Assembly (NCBI GenBank): GCA_028709505.1
Contig: JAQVWW010000053.1
Span: 1 to 7,161, forward strand
Length of the DNA stretch: 7,161 bases
Source of the DNA: Eubacteriales bacterium
GTDB taxonomy: Bacteria > Bacillota > Clostridia > Christensenellales > UMGS416
Direction: 5' to 3'
Shown piece by piece: positions 1-5,608 of this stretch (its first letter is position 1; every line of letters begins with the position of its first letter). The position numbers and the translations under genes were made by a program. The notes under the pieces were generated by a model. The model was not told the DNA's origin, did not search any database, and saw nothing but the letters and a program-made list of their open reading frames with translations.

Positions 1-431
1 GCCACTATCGGGCCGCTACTATCCACGTTATCCAGCGTATACGTGGCGCCGTCGGGCACGCTGACCTTCTGGCCGTTTACCATGATGTGCAGCAGCTGAT
101 AGCCGGCGTCGGGCAAAAAGCCAAAGGCCTGGCTTTGCCCGCGCACCACCGGCACGCGGCCCGAGGGTACCACCTGCCCCCCGCCGCTGGTGGCCACCGT
201 CACCATAACCGTCTCCAACCACGCGGTGTCTTCTACAAAGACGGCGTGGATGGTGTGATCCTCGATGACGTCGGTAAACGTATATTTGGACGACGCTTTA
301 TCCTGAACGACGCCGTCTATAACCACCTGCGCCAGATAATAGCCGTCTTCGGCCACAATGCGAAAGGCCTGATTTCTGCCCTCCACCACCTGCACCTGCC
401 CGCCCGGCGATATGCTGCCATGCTGGCCGCA
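1..431 (-). repeat. Two divergent InlB B-repeat-like units
   Basis: Unit 1 (residues 925-990) has CGQHGSISPGGQVQVVEG, then F-x-I-x-A-E-D-G-Y-Y, VVIDG, YTFTDV and HTIHAVF. This fits the divergent InlB B-repeat (Flg_new_2-like) consensus G-x-I-S-P-G-G...G-Y-x-I-x-x-V-x-V-D-G...Y-T-F-x-N-V...H-x-I-x-A-x-F. Unit 2 (residues about 1005-1067) keeps SGGGQVVPSGRVPVVRG, F-x-F-L-P-D-A-G-Y-Q-L, IMVNG and YTLDNV, but is more diverged and is cut by the window edge. Linker residues 991-1004 separate them. Such units occur in tandem near the C-terminus of cell-wall proteins. Confidence 0.75.
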
Positions 432-3203
432 GGTGGCGCTGATGTTGCGGTAAACCACCTGACCGGTGACGAGGAAGAACCCCATCCTATCGGTCTGGAA
501 TACCCAGCAGCCCTCTTCGTTTACGACGGGCTTCAGCTCCGTAGTCTCCCAAGTCTGCCCGTCCACCCAGAAAACCCGCACCGTATGGTCCTGAAAATCC
601 TTGGGGACGGGGATGCGCAGCACCGCTTTGCCGGTCCACTCCAGCTCCTGCTCGTCGCGCATCAGCGCAATGCGGTACATCTGCAGCAGCTTTCCTTCTT
701 TATCGGCCTTGGCGGCGGCGTTGACAAACTCCCGCGGCGGCTTTGTCACCACTTCCACGTGCAACGTGGCCTTGGGCAGCACGCCGGTGGCGGTGACGCC
801 GCTTTTTTTATCCTCCAGCACCTGCTGTATGCCCCGCTGCATCACGACGCAGGGCACGCTGGCCACGTAGGCGCGGCCGTTTAGCGCGATGCCCACCAGC
901 AGCTCCAGGCTGCCCTGCCGTTCCACCGTCAGTACGTCGCCGTCCAGCCGGGCGCCGCAGGTGTTCACTTCGCCGATGGCATAGCCCAGCACCGCCGGCT
1001 GTCCGTCGGCGTGGCCGGGCACCAGGCAGCGGGTGGTGGTCTTTATCGTCGTCTGCAGCTTGAGCTCCTTGCTGGTCTGCTTGTAGCTCATCACGATGGT
1101 CTGGGCGTTGACGCCCACTTCGTCGACGGTGCACGTGCAGGGGTAAACGCACGTGTACCGAACCTGCGCCGACGCATAGGTTCTGCCGTCGGCCATGGTG
1201 CCCTGGGATGTGGCGGTAAAGACCACGTCGCCGGGCGTGTGCACCGTCACCGCGCCGGTAGTGGCGTCGATGGACGCCACGGCGCTGTCAGACGACGCCC
1301 AGTAGATGCCATCAAGATACGGCGCGTTGCCCTGGGCGTCCATCGCCGTGGCGCTCAGCGCAAAAGGCGCGCCCACCTCGGCTTCGCCGCCGGCCTGGTC
1401 GATGCGCACCTGCGCCACCGGCCGGCGCAGCGTCACCGCTATACCCGTCGCGCTGCGCAGCACGGCGCCGGTGTTGTCAGCGCCCAGCGTACGTACCGCC
1501 ACACGCAGCACCATCTCGGGCTGGGGCAGCGTGTCGGCGGCGTACAGCCGCCCTTCGCGTAGCGTTACCAGCGCCGTAACATCGTCGCCGGTCACCCATT
1601 CGTAGCCCGGCACCGTAGCGTCGCCCGGCGATACCAGCACCTGGGCCGGCACGCCGCCGCCACCGGCATACAGCACGGCGCTGGCCGGCGCGTACAGCAC
1701 AATGCCGGTGACGTACACCGGCTCTATCCGCAGCGTAACAGCCGGCGATACGCGGCTGGGATCCACCACCGAACGGGCGGCAAGGGTCAGTGTCACCGCC
1801 TCGGTTATCTTCTTGTCAAATGTCAGCACCAGCTGGCCGGCGCCGTCGTCTGCTATGTGCAGCGCCGCGGCGCGCTGCGCCTCATCCAGCGAGTACTCCC
1901 AGCGCACCGGCGTCTTTTCGGCGCCCTGCACCCGCGCGTTTAGCCGGATGGCCGCCGTCTTGCCGCACTGGGCGGTAATGGACGTGGCAGCGGTTACGGC
2001 CACGCCGTCTTTATGCAGGCTGACGCCGGTGATGACCGGTGCGGCGGCGTATATGTCTACGCCGGCCGTCCCCAGCAGCACGCGCCGCGGCGTATCCGGC
2101 GCCGTGGGCAGGTTCTCCAGCGCTACCCATGCTTCGTAGCCGATATCGCGGCCGTCGGTGGCGGCGTCGTAGGGGCGCAGCGCAGTCCCGTCGGCCACCA
2201 GTTGCGCCGGTTGCAGCGAAAGCAGCGAAACGCCGGCGGGCAGCGCGTCGGTTCCATAGAGTCCCAGCGCCTGCTTGGCGCCCTCGCCGGGCAGGAAATA
2301 GACGTCCCGGGCCAGTATACCCAACGTGCCCGCCGGGTTGCCGCCGGCCACCGCCGTGGTGGTGGCGCACAGCTGGGCACTGTACAGGTTGTCGGCCAGC
2401 GTGTAGCGGCCCGCCGTATCGTGCGCCAGCGCGTCGGCGCCGGCCACATCACAGGTGACCACGCAGCGCGTCAGCGCCGCCGGCTTGTCTTGCGTACCGG
2501 CCAGCGCCGCCACGATGCCGGCGCCGAGCATCTGCTCGCCGATGCGCAGGCTGCCGTCCAGCACAGCGCAATCGGTGATGGATGTGCTGGACGCGACGCC
2601 TATCATGCCGCCCGCGTAGGCGGCGGTGTCGCCGGTGTATTGCATATCGGCCTGCACAATGCAGCGGACAATCGTCGATTCCCACGCCACGGCGGCCAGT
2701 GCGCCGGCGGCGGCGGATTCCTGCGGATCTTCCAGGCGGATGGAGCCGGCCACCGTCAGGTTGGCGACGGTGCTTTGGCTGACAACGCCAAACAGGCCGG
2801 ATGTCCGCATATCTCGCCAGCGGGTATCCAGCGTAACGGTGTATCCGGCGCCGTCAAAATGCCCGGTAAACGGGCGCGTCTCGGTGCCGATGGGCACCCA
2901 TTGGGGATAGGCCGACAAGTCGATATTGGCGGCCAGCACGTAGCAGCCGTCGGCGGGCCACACCGGCGCGCTGTCATCCGCGTCGCCGTTTACCGACCGG
3001 GCCAGCCACAGCAGATCGTCGGCGCTGCGCAGTACGATGGTCTCTTCGCCGCAGATGCCACAGGCATCCCCCGCCGCCTGGACCGGCGGCAGCAGGAACA
3101 CCGCCGCCAACAATATGCCGGCCAGCATCGCCGCTATTCGCCCGCCCAGCGCGGTGCGCCGGGTGGACGTGCCGGTTTTATGTCGCAATACCGTCGCTCT
3201 CAT
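1..3203 (-). CDS. Large secreted multidomain surface protein (GLUG, Ig-like and InlB B-repeat-like domains), C-terminus cut by window edge
   Basis: The frame is open without a stop for 1067 codons from the ATG at 3203 to the left edge, so the C-terminus is missing. Residues 1-43 form a signal peptide: basic N-region, hydrophobic core near residues 23-38, and a signal peptidase I site after VQA. Residues about 96-260 carry GLUG-type beta-helix motifs (WVPIG at 102-106, FDGAGYTV at 116-123, GLFG at 136-139, AGGMIG at 197-202). Residues 389-788 read as four Ig-like (BIG_2-type) domains. Residues 808-914 form a separate beta-rich domain, and 925-1067 hold two divergent InlB B-repeat-like units. 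Such mosaics in Firmicutes are surface-displayed adhesins or matrix proteins, normally ending in SLH or sortase anchors; here the anchor would be beyond the window. The start is chosen by the signal peptide and by AAAGG/AGGG just upstream. There is no catalytic motif, so the exact ligand or role is unknown. Seventeen cysteines are present, many for an exported protein. Confidence 0.9.
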   Translation of the reverse strand, partial: MRATVLRHKTGTSTRRTALGGRIAAMLAGILLAAVFLLPPVQAAGDACGICGEETIVLRSADDLLWLARSVNGDADDSAPVWPADGCYVLAANIDLSAYPQWVPIGTETRPFTGHFDGAGYTVTLDTRWRDMRTSGLFGVVSQSTVANLTVAGSIRLEDPQESAAAGALAAVAWESTIVRCIVQADMQYTGDTAAYAGGMIGVASSTSITDCAVLDGSLRIGEQMLGAGIVAALAGTQDKPAALTRCVVTCDVAGADALAHDTAGRYTLADNLYSAQLCATTTAVAGGNPAGTLGILARDVYFLPGEGAKQALGLYGTDALPAGVSLLSLQPAQLVADGTALRPYDAATDGRDIGYEAWVALENLPTAPDTPRRVLLGTAGVDIYAAAPVITGVSLHKDGVAVTAATSITAQCGKTAAIRLNARVQGAEKTPVRWEYSLDEAQRAAALHIADDGAGQLVLTFDKKITEAVTLTLAARSVVDPSRVSPAVTLRIEPVYVTGIVLYAPASAVLYAGGGGVPAQVLVSPGDATVPGYEWVTGDDVTALVTLREGRLYAADTLPQPEMVLRVAVRTLGADNTGAVLRSATGIAVTLRRPVAQVRIDQAGGEAEVGAPFALSATAMDAQGNAPYLDGIYWASSDSAVASIDATTGAVTVHTPGDVVFTATSQGTMADGRTYASAQVRYTCVYPCTCTVDEVGVNAQTIVMSYKQTSKELKLQTTIKTTTRCLVPGHADGQPAVLGYAIGEVNTCGARLDGDVLTVERQGSLELLVGIALNGRAYVASVPCVVMQRGIQQVLEDKKSGVTATGVLPKATLHVEVVTKPPREFVNAAAKADKEGKLLQMYRIALMRDEQELEWTGKAVLRIPVPKDFQDHTVRVFWVDGQTWETTELKPVVNEEGCWVFQTDRMGFFLVTGQVVYRNISATCGQHGSISPGGQVQVVEGRNQAFRIVAEDGYYLAQVVIDGVVQDKASSKYTFTDVIEDHTIHAVFVEDTAWLETVMVTVATSGGGQVVPSGRVPVVRGQSQAFGFLPDAGYQLLHIMVNGQKVSVPDGATYTLDNVDSSGPIV
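462..782 (-). other. Unnamed beta-rich domain between the Ig stalk and the B-repeats
   Basis: Residues 808-914 start with VLPKATLHVEVV, continue through a helical or linker part (NAAAKADKEGKL), then strands YRIALM, AVLRIPVP, HTVRVFWVDGQTW and a final CWVFQTDRMGFFLVTG. The layout (opening leucine-proline, a Y-x-I-x-L strand, a basic I-P-V-P strand, V-x-V-F-W-V-D-G, a closing F-x-T strand) resembles a domain I have seen recurrently in clostridial Ig-repeat surface proteins just before the C-terminal repeats. I cannot name the family with certainty. It is most likely a beta-sandwich used for adhesion or structure. Confidence 0.45.
840..2039 (-). repeat. Four tandem Ig-like (BIG_2-type) domains in the surface protein
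   Basis: Residues 389-788 divide into four units of roughly 95-107 residues: about 389-495, 496-595, 596-690 and 692-788. The third is the clearest, with V-R-I-D at the start, then IYWASSDSAVASID, TTGAVTVHTPGDVVFTATS and a closing V-R-Y strand, which matches the bacterial Ig-like group 2 pattern. The others keep the W-E-Y or Y-E-W strand and the late alternating hydrophobic strand, but have diverged. The fourth is unusual: a CxxxCxC cluster (685, 689, 691) at its entry plus C726, C749 and C785. These domains usually act as spacer stalks that project binding domains away from the wall. Confidence 0.7.
2424..2918 (-). other. GLUG-type beta-helix region of the surface protein
   Basis: This covers residues about 96-260. 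The pattern W-x-P-I-G, then F-x-G-x-F-D-G-x-G-Y-T-V, then G-L-F-G followed by V-A-N-L-T-V-A-G (residues 146-153) is the classic entry to GLUG-containing right-handed beta-helices in Gram-positive surface proteins. A second unit is AGGMIG...ITDCAVLDG (197-217). A degenerate third is GAGIVAALAG...LTRCVVTC (227-251). Cysteines recur at the equivalent strand in the units (C181, C212, C247), consistent with a stacked ladder. Assignment is from motif recognition only. Confidence 0.75.
3075..3203 (-). other. Signal peptide of the surface protein
   Basis: Residues 1-43 have arginines and a lysine near the N-terminus (R2, R7, K9, R15, R16, R22), then a hydrophobic run with LLAAVFLLPP at residues 31-40. 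V41-Q42-A43 fits the AXA-like rule for signal peptidase I, so the mature protein would begin at A44. It is a Sec-type signal. This is the main evidence that the minus-strand frame is the real one in a region where several GC-rich frames are open. Confidence 0.85.
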
Positions 3204-3207
3204 AGCA

Positions 3208-3217
3208 CCCTGCCTTT
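3208..3217 (-). promoter_or_regulatory. Ribosome binding site deciding the surface-protein start
   Basis: Minus-strand AAAGGCAGGG precedes the ATG at 3203. AAAGG lies 9 bases upstream, and the weaker AGGG lies 4 bases upstream. It looks like an AAAGGAGG site interrupted by one C. No other in-frame start with a better site precedes the signal peptide. Confidence 0.55.
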
Positions 3218-3250
3218 GCCATATGAATGGTGTGATACCTGTTATATGAA

Positions 3251-3279
3251 ATTATACAGAATATTACATATTTTTCCTA
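3251..3279 (-). promoter_or_regulatory. Likely promoter of the surface-protein gene
   Basis: A perfect TATAAT lies on the minus strand at 3256-3251, preceded by TG (CTGTATAAT). The -35 position 17 bases upstream is poor (TAGGAA), so recognition would rest on the -10. Transcription would begin near 3244, giving a leader of about 40 bases before the ATG. The region is sharply AT-rich against the flanking genes. It gives the surface gene transcription independent of the transporter upstream. Confidence 0.45.
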
Positions 3280-3310
3280 TCATTATTAGCCAAAAGAAGC
3301 ATCATTTCCT

Positions 3311-3346
3311 GCACAAAAACGAAATTGTGCGCCGTCAGCGCGGCAC
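3311..3346 (-). terminator. Overlapping inverted repeats after the transporter gene, possible weak terminator
   Basis: Two small hairpins overlap here. The first (3327-3346) pairs GTGC and, after one bulged base, GC with the matching GGCGCAC, and it includes the transporter stop codon. It is followed on the minus strand by AATTTCGTTTTT, a T-rich but interrupted tract. The second (3311-3330) pairs GCACAA with TTGTGC around an 8-base loop, with no T-run after it. They share bases 3327-3330, so only one can form at a time. Neither is a textbook intrinsic terminator; the first is the better candidate. Confidence 0.3.
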
Positions 3347-4519
3347 GGATGTCTCTTTGCCGGCGCCGGTAACGCTTTGCTCCAGCTTGCGCGTGACGTA
3401 CCGGCGGATGAAGACGGCCGCCACCGCCGACACGGGCACCGCCAGCAGCAGCCCGGCTATGCCAAACAGATTGCCGCCCAGCAGCGTGGCGAACAGCGCC
3501 CAAAACGGCGAGATACCGGTTTTTCCGCCGGTCAGCACCGGCGATATCACATAGGCGTCCAGCGCCTGCAGCAGCAGCAGCACAACGCCCACATACAGCG
3601 CCAGCATCGGGTTGTCCATCACCGTCACCAGCAGCGGCGGCAGCGCGCCGATGACAGGCCCGATATACGGGATAAGGTTCGTGACGGCCACGATAACGCT
3701 AAAGAGCACGTTAAAGCGCACGCCCATCAGCGACAGCGCAATTTGCGCCAGCACGTAGACGATGACCGACTCCAGCAGCCGGCTGGAGATGTAGCGGCCA
3801 AAGGCGTTGTCAATATCGCGCAACACGCCGTAGACGCCGGCGCTGCGCTTCTCGCCCAGCCGGGCGACGAACAGCCTGTGGAAGCTGGCGGAAATGCTGT
3901 GCCGCTCGTTGAGCAGGTAAAAGGCCAGCACCACGCCCAGTACGGCGTTGACCACGCGGCCCACCGCGTTGCCCACCGCGCCGGCAATGCCCGACACAAT
4001 GGTGTCCAGGTATCCCAGCAAGTCCGTCTGCAGCTGGGAAAACTGCCGCGTCAACATGTCGCCCACCGCCTGCGTCTTAAGCAGCGGATAGCGCTGGGTG
4101 ATGTCGGAAAAATATGCCTGCAACTGCCGGTAGTAGGCGGGTATTTCATTGACCATGTCAGATATGTTTTTTACCGTCTGCGGTATGGTAAAATACACCA
4201 GCGCCCCCACCATGCCCAATAGCAGCACGTACACCAGCGCCAGCGCTATCACCTGGCGCATGCGCTTGTGGCGGGGAGACTTCCAGAACAGCGTGATGAG
4301 CTTTTCCAGGCTGTCCACCGCCGGGCGCAAAATATAGGCCACCACCACGGCGATGAAGAACGGGCTGAGCGCGCGCATCAAAAAGTGCAGGCCGTTGCGG
4401 ATGCTGTGCAGCAGGTTTTCCGATGCGTTGAGCACCTTGTTGAACACCAACACCGCGGCAAGCGTAAGAAACGCCAGCAGGCAGATTTGCACCACACGTC
4501 TGTCAAATTTCCATCTCAT
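3335..4519 (-). CDS. AI-2E/PerM family membrane transporter
   Basis: This is a 394-residue polytopic membrane protein, a normal length for the AI-2E transporter (PerM/TqsA/YdiK/YtvI) family. Hydrophobic segments begin at about residues 12-27, 51-64 and 90-110, then a long hydrophilic loop (about 113-175), then a cluster of C-terminal membrane segments. Family hallmarks are PFFIAVVVAYILRP at 53-66, NLIPYIGPVIG at 281-291, ISPVLTG at 325-331 and LLGGNLFGIAGLLLAVPV at 346-363. Members export small molecules or act as ion antiporters; the family name comes from TqsA in E. coli, and the substrate here cannot be inferred. The start is supported by AAGGAG 6 bases upstream. It is transcribed divergently from the lipid kinase. 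The downstream surface-protein gene is 131 bases away with its own -10, so co-transcription is possible but not required. Confidence 0.93.
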   Translation of the reverse strand: MRWKFDRRVVQICLLAFLTLAAVLVFNKVLNASENLLHSIRNGLHFLMRALSPFFIAVVVAYILRPAVDSLEKLITLFWKSPRHKRMRQVIALALVYVLLLGMVGALVYFTIPQTVKNISDMVNEIPAYYRQLQAYFSDITQRYPLLKTQAVGDMLTRQFSQLQTDLLGYLDTIVSGIAGAVGNAVGRVVNAVLGVVLAFYLLNERHSISASFHRLFVARLGEKRSAGVYGVLRDIDNAFGRYISSRLLESVIVYVLAQIALSLMGVRFNVLFSVIVAVTNLIPYIGPVIGALPPLLVTVMDNPMLALYVGVVLLLLQALDAYVISPVLTGGKTGISPFWALFATLLGGNLFGIAGLLLAVPVSAVAAVFIRRYVTRKLEQSVTGAGKETSVPR

Positions 4520-4525
4520 GCGCTT

Positions 4526-4531
4526 CTCCTT
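4526..4531 (-). promoter_or_regulatory. Ribosome binding site of the AI-2E family gene
   Basis: Minus-strand AAGGAG lies 6 bases before the ATG at 4519. It is a strong canonical site and fixes the start. Confidence 0.8.
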
Positions 4532-4566
4532 GGTACGGCATTTTTAAAAGAGTACCCTTTCTCGAT

Positions 4567-4595
4567 ATTGTATCCTTAAAATGGACGATAGTAAA
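4567..4595 (-). promoter_or_regulatory. Promoter of the leftward AI-2E gene
   Basis: On the minus strand TTTACT (4595-4590), a 17-base spacer and TACAAT (4572-4567) match sigma-A boxes at 4 of 6 and 5 of 6 positions. Transcription would begin around 4560, about 40 bases ahead of the start codon and upstream of its AAGGAG site. It lies back to back with the rightward promoter. Confidence 0.6.
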
Positions 4596-4635
4596 CCCTT
4601 ACGCGCTTTGTGGGAGTTTGTCGGTTACGGGAATG

Positions 4636-4664
4636 TTGCGTCGAACTGATGTTTCTTATATAAT
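4636..4664 (+). promoter_or_regulatory. Promoter of the rightward lipid kinase operon
   Basis: TTGCGT (4636-4641), a 17-base spacer and a perfect TATAAT (4659-4664) form a sigma-A-like promoter. The expected start is near 4671, giving a leader of about 35 bases before the ATG at 4707. The -35 boxes of this and the leftward promoter are only 40 bases apart (4596-4635), so one bound regulator could affect both. Confidence 0.6.
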
Positions 4665-4706
4665 AGAATATATTTTATCGGAAAGCGTTGGTATCATAAA
4701 GCGTAT

Positions 4707-5597
4707 ATGTATTATATCGTGTATAATCCCACCGCCGGGGCGGGGCGTGCCGTCGGCCGGCTGGCGCAGCTGGAGCAATACCTTACACAAAACCACATCG
4801 ACTATCACGTGGCGCCGTCGCAATACGCCGGCCATACCACCGTACTGGTACAGGAAGCCATCGAGCAAGGCCACCGGCAGATTCTGACGCTGGGCGGCGA
4901 CGGCACCGTGCTGGAGGCCACGCGTGGCTATATCCGCGCCGGCGCGCCCGACGATGTCGTCTTCGGCTTTTTACCCGGCGGTACCGGCAACGACTTTACC
5001 CGGGCGCTGGGCATGCTGCGCGATCCGGTCAGCGCCTTTGCCCAGCTGCACGACGGCTCCACCCGCCTGGCCGACGTCTGGCGGGCCAACGACGAATACT
5101 TCGTCAACGTGTCCGGCATGGGGCTGGATGTTGAGGTCATCGCCGCCAGCCTACGCACCAAGCGGTGGTTTAAGGGCCAGGCCGCCTACATCAGCGCCAT
5201 CTTTTTAACGCTGATGCGGCATCGCTCACAGCAGATGCGCGTTTGGTTGGACGGGAAGCTGCTGGAACGCAATGTGCTGGTTGTTACCTTTTCCAACGGA
5301 GCTTATTACGGCGGCGGTCTGCACGTCTGCCCGCCGGCCAGCCCCTATGACGGCCAGCTGGACGTGGTGCTGGTCAACCACGTCAGCAAATGGCGTATCC
5401 CGTTTCTGCTGCTGAAATACCGCAGCGGCACGCACATCGGCACCATCCGCGAGTGTGAATATTACCGCGCCTCGCATATCCGCGTGGAGACCGACGCCCC
5501 GCAGCCTTTTGAATTCGACGGCGAAGCCAAAGAGGGCACGCCGCTGGAGATTGCCGCGTCGGGCTATGCCGTGCGTGTGATGGTTCCCCGGGATTAA
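4707..5597 (+). CDS. Diacylglycerol/lipid kinase, DagK-YegS family
   Basis: The 296-residue product has the full DAGK catalytic signature. NPTAGAG (7-13) is the nucleotide-binding loop, TLGGDGTVLEA (61-71) is the GGDGT motif, and FLPGGTGNDFTRAL (88-101) is the P-x-G-T-x-N-D-F-x-R motif. FVNVSGMGLDVEV (132-144) opens the second, beta-sandwich domain, and FDGE (270-273) carries the late acidic residues. The family phosphorylates diacylglycerol or a related lipid with ATP at the inner membrane face, in Gram-positives recycling diacylglycerol released by lipoteichoic acid synthesis into phosphatidic acid. The substrate of this member is inferred, since close relatives can use other lipids. The start is fixed because NP must sit near the N-terminus and no other in-frame start codon lies in the short leader. 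There is almost no Shine-Dalgarno match before the ATG, unlike the other genes here. It leads an apparent operon with the next two genes. Confidence 0.93.
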   Translation: MYYIVYNPTAGAGRAVGRLAQLEQYLTQNHIDYHVAPSQYAGHTTVLVQEAIEQGHRQILTLGGDGTVLEATRGYIRAGAPDDVVFGFLPGGTGNDFTRALGMLRDPVSAFAQLHDGSTRLADVWRANDEYFVNVSGMGLDVEVIAASLRTKRWFKGQAAYISAIFLTLMRHRSQQMRVWLDGKLLERNVLVVTFSNGAYYGGGLHVCPPASPYDGQLDVVLVNHVSKWRIPFLLLKYRSGTHIGTIRECEYYRASHIRVETDAPQPFEFDGEAKEGTPLEIAASGYAVRVMVPRD

Positions 5598-5602
5598 AGG
5601 AG
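5597..5602 (+). promoter_or_regulatory. Ribosome binding site selecting a GTG start
   Basis: AAGGAG begins at the last base of the kinase stop codon and lies 6 bases before GTG at 5609. It supports the GTG as the true start of the second operon gene and suggests coupled translation. Confidence 0.8.
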
Positions 5603-5608
5603 AATATC

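Noticed and set aside
803..809. Run of seven A on the minus strand inside the surface gene, as a slippage or phase-variation site
   Set aside because: It encodes D-K-K-S in frame and the frame is intact on both sides. A 7-base run is too short to argue for phase variation without other alleles.
87..884. Plus-strand open frame of 265 codons
   Set aside because: It lies wholly opposite the B-repeat and beta-domain region of the surface protein; its composition is rich in H, A and G and shows no motif.
3060..3080. Lipoprotein lipobox ending at C48
   Set aside because: The residues before the cysteine are G-D-A, not the required L/V-x-A/G pattern, and a good signal peptidase I site lies before them.
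3075..3203. Twin-arginine export signal (T-R-R-T-A-L, residues 14-19)
   Set aside because: The residues after the arginine pair do not fit the Tat consensus well, and the protein has no cofactor-binding domain. A Sec signal is the simpler reading.
3178..3222. Short overlapping minus-strand reading frame (14 codons) starting 19 bases before the surface-protein ATG
   Set aside because: It has no good ribosome site of its own and its peptide shows nothing recognisable. It could be a leader peptide but nothing supports that.
2013..3554. Long plus-strand open frame of 513 codons opposite the surface-protein and transporter genes
   Set aside because: The product is rich in R, G, H and Q without domains, it lacks a clear ribosome site, and it crosses two genes with strong motifs on the other strand. 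It is a GC-rich antisense shadow.
3377..4222. Plus-strand open frame of 281 codons
   Set aside because: It is antisense to the transporter, with a very Q/R/H-rich translation and no recognisable domain.
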